64,000 nt of DNA, taken from NCBI GenBank assembly GCA_947491025.1, contig CANLIC010000001.1:186001-250000 (forward strand), given 5' to 3'. The translations under genes and the position numbers were made by a program. Under the pieces are notes generated by a model. The model had not been told where the DNA came from. It was given only the letters and a program-made list of their open reading frames with translations, and made no database searches. Shown in pieces: positions 16,108 through 25,109 of this stretch. How positions within the stretch are numbered: position 1 is the first letter of the stretch; the number at the start of each line of letters is the position of its first letter. Source of the DNA: Myxococcales bacterium. GTDB lineage: Bacteria > Myxococcota_A > UBA9042.

Positions 16108-16770
16108 TTAGGCGGCGTCCTCCTTGATGTCGCCCATCTTGTTGCGGTTGGCGACGATCAGGTTGAGGACGCGCACGGTGCCCTCGTTGATGTCGGCCTC
16201 GATGGCCGTGGCCTTCGACGACAGCACGGCGAACGCGAGAACGCCGATGATGCCGGTGCCGAGACCGAACGCCGTGCAGTTCATCACCTCGGAGATGCCC
16301 TTGGAGAGGAGCACCGAGCGCTGCGACGGGTCAACGTCTGGGCGCGAGATCGAGGCGAAGGTCTGGATCAGGCCGGTGATGGTGCCGAGCAGGCCGGCGA
16401 GGGTCGCCGAGTTGCCGAGCAAGTTGAGGTAGTCGGTGCGCTTCTTGATGTGCGGCAGCTCGCGGAGGTAGGCCTCGTCCATCGCGGCCTGGACCTCTTC
16501 GTCGCTGCGCTTCACCTTCAGGACGCCGCTGTGGACGATGCGCGCCAACGGGTACTGGTAGGTCGAGCACACCTTGAGGACGCGGTTCAGGTCGCCCTTC
16601 AGGATCGGAACCTGGAGGAGCTTGATGAACTCGTCCTTCTTGACGCTCGAGCGGATGTACAGAACGTAGATGCGCTCGAACATAATGGCGAAGATGAAGA
16701 TGAGGTGACCGAGGATGGGCCACATGCCCCAGCCGCCCTCTTCGAAGAACTCAGCAATCGTGTGGAACAT
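16108..16770 (-). CDS. exbB: MotA/TolQ/ExbB proton-channel family protein
   Basis: This 220-residue inner-membrane protein has the family's three helices: an N-terminal one (WGMWPILGHLIFIFAIMFER), then after a cytoplasmic loop a pair (LLGNSATLAGLLGTITGLI and TAFGLGTGIIGVLAFAVL). The GLLGTITGLIQTF segment is the conserved TolQ/ExbB pore motif. It forms the stator with the two ExbD proteins encoded downstream on the same strand. The ATG has AGGGAGAG upstream. A several-hundred-base leader precedes it. The symbol is used in the family sense only; a Tol-Pal or gliding-type role is equally possible. Confidence 0.85.
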   Translation of the reverse strand: MFHTIAEFFEEGGWGMWPILGHLIFIFAIMFERIYVLYIRSSVKKDEFIKLLQVPILKGDLNRVLKVCSTYQYPLARIVHSGVLKVKRSDEEVQAAMDEAYLRELPHIKKRTDYLNLLGNSATLAGLLGTITGLIQTFASISRPDVDPSQRSVLLSKGISEVMNCTAFGLGTGIIGVLAFAVLSSKATAIEADINEGTVRVLNLIVANRNKMGDIKEDAA

Positions 16771-17451
16771 CCCTGTCTCTCCCTGCGCCGGGCCTCCCGG
16801 ACGCGCGCGGACCCTTCTTCCCCCTCGCTCGCGGCCTCGCTCCCCGTGCGGGGTGGGGCGAAGCCACCGTGCCGACCTGGCACGCGTTCCCCTTGGTTCG
16901 GTGATGTGGACAAGCGGTCGTTGGGTCGCCGGGGAGGGGCTTGCCGCGCACGCTTTGGGTCTGGGCTGGGTGGCTCTCCGTTCGATGCCTTGTGGGCGTC
17001 TGCGGTCGCTCCGGCGTTCAACCCCCTGGGGCGCTTTGGGGCGCTGCCAGGTCGTGGTCGGCTCTCTGCCTCTTTACCGTGCGTTCAGTCTTCGCTTGCG
17101 GGCTCGGTTTCGGGCCTTCGGCGCGGGCTGACAACGGCTGCTTGTTTGACACTCCTGTACCCTCGGGGAACTCCGAGTGGGAGGCGTTGTAGCACCGGGT
17201 TCGCGGGGTGGTCAAGCGTCGCCCGGAGGCCAACCTGTGGGGGTGCGCTCTCTGCCTCTCGGGGCTGTGTCCTGCGGCCACGTCGGGATGCAAGTGCTGG
17301 GTCTTGTGTCTTTTTCTGCTCGGCCGTGAGGGGCAGGGACTCGGTGCTGGCGCGGCGCAGCCGCGTGTGGGAGTGTGAATGCGTCGGTGTCCGTAGGCGG
17401 GACCACGAAGTGCGATGACTGCAGGGGATGCGCCAAGGCGCGGGGGGTGTG
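16771..17451. other. Long intergenic region upstream of exbB and of the TPR gene
   Basis: About 680 bases with no supported gene on either strand. A perfect TTGACA at 17146-17151 (plus strand) lacks a -10 at proper spacing. A short stem CTCGG/CCGAG lies at about 17162-17177. The region differs from its surroundings in being rich in TCTG and CTTTG words, and it may carry a long untranslated leader for exbB. Confidence 0.4.
17186..17215 (-). promoter_or_regulatory. Possible promoter for exbB
   Basis: On the minus strand TTGACC (17210-17215) is followed after 18 bases by TACAAC (17186-17191). Both hexamers are near consensus. It would give a leader of roughly 410 bases before the exbB start codon. 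Judged by eye only. Confidence 0.35.
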
Positions 17452-18108
17452 ATGCGACGCAGCGACGCAGAGGCGATCGAGGAGGCCATCGAGGCGGACC
17501 CGCAGGAGGCGATCGCGCTCTGCGAGGAGCTGCTCGAAGAGAGCGCAGGCGACGCCGATATCTGGGCCTATCTCGCCGAGTCGCACCATGCGGCGGGCGA
17601 CGCGGTTGCAGCGCTGGAGGCCCTGGCCGAAGTGGTGGAGCTCGACCCGAACTGGATCGAAGCCTACACGCAACGGGCCGAGATCCACGCCGACAGCGGC
17701 GCGCTCGACTCGGCGGCCATTGAGCTGGCGATCGCGGAGGAGGTCGACCCCGAGGACCCACGCCTGCTGCGGGCGCGGGCGTTCTGTCATGAGGTGAAGG
17801 GCGAGCTGCAGGCCGCCGACCGGCTGTACGCGACGGCGGCCTCGACCGATCCGCTTTGGCCAGCGCCGCCCCGACTGGCTCGTGGCAGGCTTGCCGCAGC
17901 GGTGGCGCGCGAAATGGGGCTCGCGACCGCGAAGGTGCAGATTGCGGAGATGCCGAGCGCTGGCAGGCGCAGCCGGATGGTCGACGTGGGGGCCGACGGC
18001 GCGATCTCGGTCTTTGCTCGCAACGTCGAGCGCGAGCTGGATGAGGGCGCTGACGAAGCGGATTTTGCGATGGTCGTCGCCGAGGCGGCCGAGGGCCCAG
18101 GCGAATAG
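17452..18108 (+). CDS. TPR-repeat protein
   Basis: This protein has 218 residues. At least three tetratricopeptide-type helical pairs can be seen, for example IWAYLAESHHAAGDAVAALEAL, WIEAYTQRAEIHADSGALDSA and RLLRARAFCHEVKGELQAA, each with the small/aromatic TPR pattern. The last 70 residues are of a different kind (VQIAEMPSAGRRSRMVDVG, then an acidic tail) and were not recognised; no HExxH or other catalytic motif is present. There is no signal peptide, so it is likely cytoplasmic and acts as a protein-interaction adaptor. The ATG at 17452 was preferred; one at 17428 is in frame. It converges with the thiolase gene 49 bases away. Confidence 0.7.
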   Translation: MRRSDAEAIEEAIEADPQEAIALCEELLEESAGDADIWAYLAESHHAAGDAVAALEALAEVVELDPNWIEAYTQRAEIHADSGALDSAAIELAIAEEVDPEDPRLLRARAFCHEVKGELQAADRLYATAASTDPLWPAPPRLARGRLAAAVAREMGLATAKVQIAEMPSAGRRSRMVDVGADGAISVFARNVERELDEGADEADFAMVVAEAAEGPGE

Positions 18109-18157
18109 GCGTTGCGGAAATGATTCGGGGCGCCGTGGTAGCGTCGCTGCGCCGGCG

Positions 18158-19378
18158 TCAGTCGCGCTCGACCACCGCCGCAACCCCTTGGCCGACGCCG
18201 ACGCAGAGCCCGACGAGGGCCCGCCGACCACCGTGGTGACGCAGCGCATAGAGCGCTGCACCGACCAGGCGTGCGCCGCTCATGCCGAGCGGATGACCGA
18301 GCGCGATGGCGCCGCCGTCTGGGTTGACCCGGGCGGGGTCGACGGGCCAGTGGCGCAGCACCGCCAGGGCCTGAGCGGCGAAGGCCTCATTCAGCTCGAC
18401 GAGGTCGATGTCGGACCAGCTTTGGCCGAGGCGCTTGAGGAGTCGCTCGGCCGCGGGCACTGGACCGATGCCCATGTAGCGCGGATCGACGCCCGCCGCG
18501 GCGCCGCCAAGCAGGCGCCCAAGGGGTGGACGTGCCTCGCCGAGCGCTTGTAGGCGGCGAAGACCGGCGTCGGAGGCGAGGAGCAGCGCTGCGGCGCCGT
18601 CGTTGAGCGTCGAGGCATTGCCGGCGGTGACGGTCCCACCGGCGGCGAAGGCGGGGCGAAGACGGGCCAGACCCTCGGCGTTGGTTCCAGGCCTCGGCCC
18701 CTCGTCGCGCTCGCAGTGGATGGCCGCTTTGCCCTCGCCGAGCACGACGGGCACGACTTCTTCTGCGAATCGACTGCCTTCCCAGGCAGCGAGGGCCCGA
18801 CGGTGGCTCTCTTCCGCGAAGCGGTCCTGGGCTTCGCGATCGATGCCGTCGCGCATGGCGAGGTTCTCGGCGGTCTGGCCCATCGCCTCAAGCGGAAAAC
18901 GAGCCTCCAGCCGCGGGTTGGGAAAGCGCCAACCGAGCGCCGTGTCGTAGAGGGTCTGGTTGCCGCGCGCCGGGTCGCTGTCTGGTTTGGCCAGGGCCCA
19001 CGGCGCGCGGGTCATGTTCTCGACGCCGCCGACGACGCAGAGGTCGGCCTCGCCGAGCGCGATGAGCCGAGCGCCGTGCAAGACGGCGTCGAGGCCCGAT
19101 GCGCAGAGCCGGTTGACCGTGATCGCCGGCACCGCATCGGGCATGCCGGCGAGGAGTGCGGCCATGCGGGCGACGTTGCGGTTGTCCTCGCCAGCCTGGT
19201 TGGCACAGCCAAGAACCACTTCGTCGATGGCAGCGGCGCGATCGCCGTCGAGGCTGTTGCGGCGCAGCAGGGCCGCGATCGCGTAGGCGGCGAGGTCGTC
19301 GGCGCGGACAGTGCGCAGGCCGCCGCCGAAGCGCCCGATCGGGGTACGCAGGGCGTCGACGACGTGGACGGTGACCAT
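18158..19378 (-). CDS. Thiolase (acetyl-CoA C-acyltransferase)
   Basis: This is a 406-residue enzyme of standard thiolase length. All catalytic elements are visible: the nucleophile Cys 92 in [18 protein letters not shown] at 330-336, the [10 protein letters not shown] block with His 362, and the second Cys 392 in GLCVGVGQG. It condenses or cleaves acyl-CoA with CoA in fatty-acid oxidation or acetoacetyl-CoA formation. The start at [17 protein letters not shown] is the usual thiolase beginning. It is divergent from the PDZ-thioredoxin gene with 73 bases between the starts. No other beta-oxidation gene adjoins, although a CoA-transferase A subunit lies 10 kb away. The exact chain-length preference cannot be told. 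Confidence 0.9.
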   Translation of the reverse strand: MVTVHVVDALRTPIGRFGGGLRTVRADDLAAYAIAALLRRNSLDGDRAAAIDEVVLGCANQAGEDNRNVARMAALLAGMPDAVPAITVNRLCASGLDAVLHGARLIALGEADLCVVGGVENMTRAPWALAKPDSDPARGNQTLYDTALGWRFPNPRLEARFPLEAMGQTAENLAMRDGIDREAQDRFAEESHRRALAAWEGSRFAEEVVPVVLGEGKAAIHCERDEGPRPGTNAEGLARLRPAFAAGGTVTAGNASTLNDGAAALLLASDAGLRRLQALGEARPPLGRLLGGAAAGVDPRYMGIGPVPAAERLLKRLGQSWSDIDLVELNEAFAAQALAVLRHWPVDPARVNPDGGAIALGHPLGMSGARLVGAALYALRHHGGRRALVGLCVGVGQGVAAVVERD

Positions 19379-19451
19379 GGGCGCTCCGGGGGGGCAGGCG
19401 GGGGCGGCAGCGGACGTTGACGCTGCGCTGGGGCAGTCGCACGATGCCACC

Positions 19452-21167
19452 ATGACAGAGCATCCGATCGCGCAAGAGAGTCGGCAAGGGCAGCCGCGGC
19501 ATGGCGAGTCTTGGTCGCGTTCAGCGGCCTTCACCATCAGGCGCCGGCGGGCGGGTTGGGCGGCGGCGTGGTTGGCTTGCGGGGCGCTCGGCATGGTGCA
19601 GCCTGCTAGAGCCGCGGGCTGGGCCTTTGTACGCGGCGCCGACGAGGAACAGGGCAGCGAGGGCGGCGTCGGGATGGTCCTCGACGGTACAGACGGCGGC
19701 GTGGTCGTGGCGCGTGTGGTACCCGGCGGACCGGCGGCGCGGGCGGGCCTGCGGGCCGGAGATCGTGTGCTGGCCATCGGCGGCGAGGCGTTGGCGACCG
19801 GCACGCCGCTGGCCAGCGTGGTGGCCAAGGTGCGCGGCAAGGTTGGCACCCGGCTGGTGATCGAGGTGCAATCCGGCGCAGGGGCGGCCCCACGACGCGC
19901 CGAGATCGAGCGGGCGTCGCTGAAGTCGCTTTTTCCGACCCGGGCGCCCCAGCCGCTGCGCGTCGAGCCGAGCCTCGGGCTGCTGGCGGTGGGCGAGGGC
20001 CATCAGTACGCGCTGCGCTTCTTGGCGGCGGCTGGGATCGGTCAAGAGGTGCGCTACGAGTGGGTGGCTGCGCCTAGCGGCGTACCGCTGGCTGACGACG
20101 CGCGGGTCGAGACGGGCCGGGGCCTCTTGCGGCCGACCGAGGCCGGTGCGACGATCCAAGTCGGCGAATGGCGGCTGGATCTTGAGCCATGGCCGGAGCG
20201 GGGCGCACAGGTCGTCGCCCGCTCGAACCTGCCCTTGGCACCCGTCGAGGCCAGCACTTTTCGCCGACAAGACCCAGCGGTAGCGACGTTTGTCCTGCCG
20301 CGCGCGCCGCCCAAGCAAGATGGTGGTCGTTGGCCGCCCGGCCCCTGCAGCCTGACGGTGGCGCCGCGGGTCGCGGGTGCGCCACGGCCGCAACACCGGC
20401 TGACGCTCGAGTTGCGCGACGCCAAGGGCGCGACGCAGCCCAGCCGGCCGCTTCGCACGGACGATCGGGGCGAGGTGAGCCTGCAACTGCCGGCAGGGTC
20501 CTGGACGGTGACCCAGGTCCTCGAGACGCAGAGCGGCGGCGGGCCAGACCTCGCCTTTGCGGGGCGGCTCACGCAGCCGGTGGCAGGTGGCGAGTGCCGC
20601 GCTGGGGCGCCGGCGCGCATCGAGCTCGACCTGGTGGTCAGCCCAGCCGACACCAGCGCTCTGCCGCCCACGATTCGCGATCATGCTTTGGTCGGCAAGC
20701 CGATGCCGGCGATCGGCGTACGGCAGTGGCTCGGTGGCACCTCGATGCCCAAGGATGGGCGTGCGCTGCTGATCTTCGCCTGGGCGACCTGGTGCGGGCC
20801 GTGTAAGCGGACGCTGCCCACCATGGTGGAGTTGGCGTCGCGCCTGCAATCACGCGGCCTGCGCGTGGTCCTGGCGTCCGCCGATCGCGACGAAGCGGCG
20901 ATTCGAGACGCGGTCGACGACATGTTGCCCGGGGGGCCAGCGCTGGCCTGGTGCGGGACCGATCTGCTCGACGTGCTCGACGTGCGCGGCATTCCGACCA
21001 CGGTGCTGGTCGATGCGCAGGGCGTTGTCAGGGCCCTGCACACCGGCACGACCGCGACGCCGGCGGTGTGGGAGGCTGAGTTGGCGCCGCTGCTGCAGGG
21101 CGATGCGCCGACCACGGCACCCAAGTTGCCAGCGACGGTCCGCAGCGGAAAAACGGGCAAACGCTAG
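19452..21167 (+). CDS. Exported PDZ-thioredoxin fusion protein
   Basis: This 571-residue protein has a signal peptide after an RRRR-containing start (cleavage near ARA-AG, residue 54). A PDZ domain follows at about residues 72-140, with [21 protein letters not shown] as its carboxylate-loop region. The middle 250 residues are beta-rich and unrecognised. The C-terminal third is a TlpA/ResA-like thioredoxin domain with active site WCGPC (447-451), [10 protein letters not shown] in context, and the cis-Pro loop GIPTTVLVD. It is likely a periplasmic disulfide reductase or isomerase in which the PDZ domain selects the client. The ATG was chosen because it precedes the signal peptide. A Cys at about 501 in LAWCGTD is extra to the active site. 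Confidence 0.8.
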   Translation: MTEHPIAQESRQGQPRHGESWSRSAAFTIRRRRAGWAAAWLACGALGMVQPARAAGWAFVRGADEEQGSEGGVGMVLDGTDGGVVVARVVPGGPAARAGLRAGDRVLAIGGEALATGTPLASVVAKVRGKVGTRLVIEVQSGAGAAPRRAEIERASLKSLFPTRAPQPLRVEPSLGLLAVGEGHQYALRFLAAAGIGQEVRYEWVAAPSGVPLADDARVETGRGLLRPTEAGATIQVGEWRLDLEPWPERGAQVVARSNLPLAPVEASTFRRQDPAVATFVLPRAPPKQDGGRWPPGPCSLTVAPRVAGAPRPQHRLTLELRDAKGATQPSRPLRTDDRGEVSLQLPAGSWTVTQVLETQSGGGPDLAFAGRLTQPVAGGECRAGAPARIELDLVVSPADTSALPPTIRDHALVGKPMPAIGVRQWLGGTSMPKDGRALLIFAWATWCGPCKRTLPTMVELASRLQSRGLRVVLASADRDEAAIRDAVDDMLPGGPALAWCGTDLLDVLDVRGIPTTVLVDAQGVVRALHTGTTATPAVWEAELAPLLQGDAPTTAPKLPATVRSGKTGKR

Positions 21168-21558
21168 CGCGCGGTCCAGCCGTCGCCCGCTTGAGACATC
21201 GGCGAGAGGGCCAAGAAGTCCGAATTCTGGCCCAGGTCATGCCCGTGTCGGCCGAATCCAATCGCGTCACGGCGTCGGCTTCGGGGGGCGAGTCGCGGCG
21301 TGAAAGCGCATCAGTCGCTGGGCGTTTGTGCCCGCGACGCTTGCCGGCACAGCTGTCGCCGGCTGGGCAGGCCTGGGCCGCGTTCTACGGCTCGGGGACG
21401 AAGGGCCCCAACGAAAACAAGTCATCAGCGAGGGCGCCGAGGCGCCCCGTGAGCAAGGCGCTGCGACGCAGAAATACGAGAGGTATTTCAAGGATCGGCA
21501 ACGAAGCTCGCGGGGATGCATCGGCGTCCGTAGCGATTGACTTGTTGATGTTGGGGCC
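21168..21558. other. Convergent intergenic region with palindromes
   Basis: Both flanking genes end here, so no start of theirs explains the sequence. It is less GC-rich than its neighbours near 21465-21560 and holds two palindromes: GGGCGCC/GGCGCCC at about 21432-21447 and the one at 21471-21489. A 123-codon open frame on the plus strand has no recognisable features. Confidence 0.45.
21471..21489. promoter_or_regulatory. AT-rich inverted repeat, operator- or terminator-like
   Basis: GAAATAC (21471-21477) and GTATTTC (21483-21489) are perfect complements around a five-base centre GAGAG. Such an AT-rich 7-5-7 palindrome stands out in this GC-rich sequence. It lies 70 bases after the stop of the minus-strand gene that ends at 21559. 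Confidence 0.5.
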
Positions 21559-22623
21559 CTAAGGCGCCAGCTGGGTGCGGGGCCGCTCGCTGCTGAGCAA
21601 GCGACGGACAAGCGGCAGCGTCGAGGGCGCCCGTTCCATCTGGCGCAGCGCGCGGGCGGTGGCGATGGCGGCCAGCCTTGCGTCGGCGCCGGTGTGGTGC
21701 GGTAGCAGCATGGCGGCCAGCTCGAGGCGAGCGGCGAGTCGGGCGCGATCGTCTTCGCCAAGGCCGTTCAGCCTCTGGACCTCGTCGTCGCCGCCACCGC
21801 GACGGCCGACCCAATGGCTGAGCATGGACCCCCAGCTGAAGATCGCCGGCTGCGTCGCCCAACGCTCCGCCTGCTCGCAGAGTTCGGGCAGCCGGGCCTC
21901 GTCGGCGGCGTCGAGCGCGACGTCCATCGCTTTCAACGGCACGGCGGCGCTGAGGAGACGGCGCGCGCGCGCAACATCGCCTTCGATGGCGACTCGGCGG
22001 CCGTCGGCCTCGTCCAGGCCACGGCGCAGTAGACCCGCAGCCAGGGCCTCTGGGATCTCGCCGTGCGGGGTCTGGGCACCGAGCGCGCGCTCGAAGGTCT
22101 GGCGCACCCGGCCCACCGACGACTGGGGATGGAAGTGCACGAGCTGCAACGTGTCGCCTGGCGTCAGGACGCCCATCAGGGTCCACGGACCATCTTCGGA
22201 TGACCAGCCGCCGAGCGCGACCACCATGCTTCCGTCGTCGATGGTCGCCGAAGCGAACGACGGCAGCGGATCGGGCGCCGAAATCAACGCCACCGCGCGA
22301 CGCGGCGCCGCAGAGGGCTCCGGTACGACGATCCCGCGTGCCTTGGCGCGAAAGACCACCTTCTTGGCGTTCTTCTGGTTGGCCTTGTGGCTGGCGCTGT
22401 TGGCGAGGAGGCCGACGAGGTCCCAGCGGCCGTCGGTCTCGGCGATCTGCAGCAGCGCGGCCTCGATGTCGCAGCCCAGGCGGTAGCGGTGCAGGTTCTC
22501 TGCGGTCGCGGTCAGCCTGCTCTGCAAGAGCAGAATCGCCCCAACCACTTCAGGTGCGCGATCTTTCGGCGCCTTGGCCGTGCGCAGCCAGCCGAGGGCC
22601 GGGGACTCGTCACGCTCGCTCAT
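21559..22623 (-). CDS. Unknown cytoplasmic protein coupled to gltX
   Basis: This 354-residue protein has no signal peptide or membrane segment. I did not recognise a family. The first 110 residues and the last 160 are helical and Ala/Leu/Arg-rich, like an ARM-type solenoid. The centre holds beta-type sequence (SMVVALGGWSSEDGPWTLMG and DTLQLVHFHPQSS). A KANQKNAKKVVFRAKARG segment is basic and could bind nucleic acid. Its ATG overlaps the gltX stop in ATGA, so it is translated directly after glutamyl-tRNA synthetase, which hints at a link to tRNA or translation. It is the last gene of a five-gene operon. Confidence 0.7.
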   Translation of the reverse strand: MSERDESPALGWLRTAKAPKDRAPEVVGAILLLQSRLTATAENLHRYRLGCDIEAALLQIAETDGRWDLVGLLANSASHKANQKNAKKVVFRAKARGIVVPEPSAAPRRAVALISAPDPLPSFASATIDDGSMVVALGGWSSEDGPWTLMGVLTPGDTLQLVHFHPQSSVGRVRQTFERALGAQTPHGEIPEALAAGLLRRGLDEADGRRVAIEGDVARARRLLSAAVPLKAMDVALDAADEARLPELCEQAERWATQPAIFSWGSMLSHWVGRRGGGDDEVQRLNGLGEDDRARLAARLELAAMLLPHHTGADARLAAIATARALRQMERAPSTLPLVRRLLSSERPRTQLAP

Positions 22624-24341
22624 GCCGAGACCTCCGTGTGGGCGTTGTCGGGCGTGGGAAAAGCCTGACCGAGCGCGGCGCGTAGGGCCTGCGCCTCGGC
22701 CTCAAGACGCGCCAGCTCGCCCTGCAGGGCGCTTGGCTCCTGCACAAAGGCCACCGCGCGTCGCAATCGGACCAGCACCAAGGCCTTGCCGATCACTTCC
22801 AGGGTCTCGAAGAGGCCAGGCGCGGCGCTGCGGCCGACCACCGCGACCCGGACCGCCATGAAGCCGTCGCCCGCGGCGATACCGGCGGTTCCGACCACTG
22901 CCCGCAGCGTGGCCTCGATGCCGGCGGCCTGCCAAGCGGGCATCGCCTCTAGGCCCGCGATCACCGCCTCGAGGAAGGCAGCCGAGCCCGCGGCGTCGAG
23001 GCGGACTGCGTTCTTCTTGCGGCTGGCGGAGCCGATGACGAGGTGGCGGCCCTCGGCGGCCAGCGGCACCTCCGCGCCGAAAAAGGGCGCGGCGTGGTGG
23101 TGCCAGTCGCCGAGGCTCGGCACGCGCTCCGCGATCAGGGCCGCGATGGCTGCTTCTCGCTCGCCATCGCGGTGGTAGGCGGCCGCCCGCGACGCCAACG
23201 CCGAGGGGCCAAGGCGTCGCAGCCAGACGCCGTTGAGGTGCATCAGGCGTTCCCAGTCAAACACCGGCCCGCCCAACGAGACCCGCGCCAGGTCAAAGTG
23301 GGCCACGAAGTCCTGGAGGCCGAACACGTCCACCGTGGGGTCGGGCATCGACCAGCCGAGGGTACCGAGAAAGTTGAGCAAGGCCTCGGGGAGGATGCCG
23401 GAGCGCTCGTAGAACTCGAGGCTGGTCGGGTTCTTGCGCTTGCTGATCTTCGAACGGTCAGCGTTGCGCAGCAGCGGCATGTGGCAGAACACCGGTGGCT
23501 GCCAACCGAAGGCGGCATAGAGCTGCAAGTGCTTGGGCGTGCTGCTGATCCACTCCTCAGCGCGGATGACGTGGCTGATCTCCATCAGGTGATCGTCCAC
23601 CACGTTGGCGAGGTGGTAGGTCGGCAAGCCGTCGGTCTTGAGCAGCACCTGATCGTCGACGCGGGCGTTTTCGGTCCGCACCTCGCCGCGCAGGACGTCC
23701 GCGACCACGGTCTCGCCGTCGAGAGGCATGGCGAGGCGCACGACGGAGGGCTCGCCCGCCTCGGCTCGGGCGCTGGCGAGCTTGGGATCGAGCGCGCGGC
23801 AGTGGCCGTCGTAGCGCCAATCCTCACCGGCCGCGCGCTGGCTGGCGCGCAGGGCGTCGAGGCGCTCCTGGCTGCAGAAGCAGCGGTAGGCCGTGCCGCG
23901 GTCGAGGAGGATCTGGGCGTGGACGCGGTAGATCTCGGCGCGCTCGGACTGGCGGTAGGGCCCAAAGGGGCCGCCGATGTCGGGCCCTTCGTCCCAAAGC
24001 AGCCCGCACCAGTGCAGGGACCGCAAGATGGCGGCCTCGCTCGCGGCGGTGCTGCGCTTCTGGTCGGTGTCCTCGATGCGCAGGACGAAAGTGCCACCAT
24101 GGGCGCGGGCAAACGCCAGGTTGAACAAGGCGATGTAGGCGGTGCCGACGTGCGGGTCGCCGGTGGGGCTCGGTGCGATGCGGACGCGCACGGGCCGGTC
24201 GGGTCCGGCACCGCCAGCGCCCTCGAGGGCGATCGATAGTGGCGAATCGGCGGCCAAGTCAGCTCCAGCGTCGGACGGCGATTGCGCGTGGAAGCGGCGG
24301 TCGTGCCCGGGGGCGCGCACCCTAGACGCCGCCGCAGACAT
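22620..24341 (-). CDS. gltX: Glutamyl-tRNA synthetase
   Basis: This 573-residue class I aminoacyl-tRNA synthetase has the HIGH-type motif APSPTGDPHVGTAY near residue 57, followed by LRIEDTDQKRS and the KMSKS-type motif SKISKRK. It charges tRNA-Glu (and possibly tRNA-Gln as a non-discriminating enzyme) with glutamate. It is about 80-100 residues longer than typical GluRS: some 50 residues precede the catalytic domain, and the C-terminal anticodon region ends in a coiled-coil-like Glu/Ala/Leu segment. An in-frame GTG just before VRIAPSPTG is an alternative start that would remove the extension. It lies 29 bases after gmk and overlaps the next gene by four bases. Confidence 0.9.
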   Translation of the reverse strand: MSAAASRVRAPGHDRRFHAQSPSDAGADLAADSPLSIALEGAGGAGPDRPVRVRIAPSPTGDPHVGTAYIALFNLAFARAHGGTFVLRIEDTDQKRSTAASEAAILRSLHWCGLLWDEGPDIGGPFGPYRQSERAEIYRVHAQILLDRGTAYRCFCSQERLDALRASQRAAGEDWRYDGHCRALDPKLASARAEAGEPSVVRLAMPLDGETVVADVLRGEVRTENARVDDQVLLKTDGLPTYHLANVVDDHLMEISHVIRAEEWISSTPKHLQLYAAFGWQPPVFCHMPLLRNADRSKISKRKNPTSLEFYERSGILPEALLNFLGTLGWSMPDPTVDVFGLQDFVAHFDLARVSLGGPVFDWERLMHLNGVWLRRLGPSALASRAAAYHRDGEREAAIAALIAERVPSLGDWHHHAAPFFGAEVPLAAEGRHLVIGSASRKKNAVRLDAAGSAAFLEAVIAGLEAMPAWQAAGIEATLRAVVGTAGIAAGDGFMAVRVAVVGRSAAPGLFETLEVIGKALVLVRLRRAVAFVQEPSALQGELARLEAEAQALRAALGQAFPTPDNAHTEVSA

Positions 24342-24370
24342 GGGTCAAGCAGCGCCCACTCTGGGCCGGC

Positions 24371-25072
24371 CTATCGGGCGGGATCCTCTGGATCTGCGCG
24401 CACATCTGCAACACCGTCCGCCCTCATGCTTTGTAGACGTGTCAGCGCGGCTGCCGGCATACGCTGCGTGCCAGGGGGCGAACGCAGCAACGTCTCGACG
24501 TCGGCCACGGCCTGGTTGAGGTCGTCGTTGACCACCGCCGCCCAGGGAACGCCGGCGTCGGCCTGCCGCAACACGGCCTCGAGCTCAGCGCGGGCGGTGC
24601 GCAGCCGGCGGCGCAGCCGATCGTCGCTCTCACTGCCACGCGCCTGCAGCCGCTGCACCAACACCTGCCACGACGGCGGCGTGACGAACACGAGGTCGGT
24701 GCGATCGGGAAAAGCGCGCGCGATGTTGCCAGCGCCCTCGATATCGATGTCGAAGATCACCTGCCGTCCGGCCTCCAAATGGTGTGCGATGGCTGCCCGG
24801 GTGGTTCCGTAGAGGTTGTCGTGGACGCGGGCCCACTCGACGAAGGCGTCGGCGTCGATCAGCGCCTCGAACGTGGCCCGGGGGACGAACCAGTAGTCGA
24901 CGCCGTCGCGCTCCGCCGCGCGCATCGGGCGCGAGGTGTGGCTGACCGAGAAAGCGCGCATCAACGGCTGGGCGGCGATGAGGCGGTGGGCGATCGTGGT
25001 CTTGCCGGCTCCGGCAGGGCCGACCAGGACAACGCACCTGCCACTGCCGCCATGATGGCTGTCCCCGATCAT
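24371..25072 (-). CDS. gmk: Guanylate kinase
   Basis: This 233-residue cytoplasmic enzyme phosphorylates GMP to GDP. The P-loop is GPAGAGKTT near residue 18. The GMP-binding region follows with SVSHTSRPMRAAERDGVDYWF, then a YGTTRAAI segment equivalent to YGT in E. coli Gmk, and VIFDIDIEGAGN. The ATG at 25072 was chosen because GGGAG stands six bases upstream; a GTG six codons earlier lacks a ribosome site. The C-terminal 30 residues exceed the usual length. It sits between yicC and gltX; yicC-gmk is a widely conserved pair. Confidence 0.92.
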   Translation of the reverse strand: MIGDSHHGGSGRCVVLVGPAGAGKTTIAHRLIAAQPLMRAFSVSHTSRPMRAAERDGVDYWFVPRATFEALIDADAFVEWARVHDNLYGTTRAAIAHHLEAGRQVIFDIDIEGAGNIARAFPDRTDLVFVTPPSWQVLVQRLQARGSESDDRLRRRLRTARAELEAVLRQADAGVPWAAVVNDDLNQAVADVETLLRSPPGTQRMPAAALTRLQSMRADGVADVRADPEDPAR

Positions 25073-25109
25073 GTTCTGCTCCCAAGACACAGGGTTGCGC
25101 GGGCGGGTG

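Noticed and set aside
16879..16895. TGGCACG near 16879 as a second sigma-54 promoter
   Set aside because: The required TTGC at the -12 position is absent.
17146..17174. Plus-strand TTGACA as a promoter for the TPR gene
   Set aside because: No acceptable -10 hexamer occurs 16-18 bases downstream.
17186..17215. T-loop-like GGGTTCG sequence suggesting a tRNA
   Set aside because: No matching acceptor, D or anticodon arms could be found around it.
21191..21562. 123-codon plus-strand open frame in the convergent gap
   Set aside because: It has no ribosome site, no recognisable motif and Arg/Ser/Ala composition typical of chance frames here.
24195..24341. Upstream 50-residue extension of GltX as a targeting sequence
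   Set aside because: Kept in the gene coordinates because no better start has a ribosome site, but it shows no signal peptide; an internal GTG start is equally possible.
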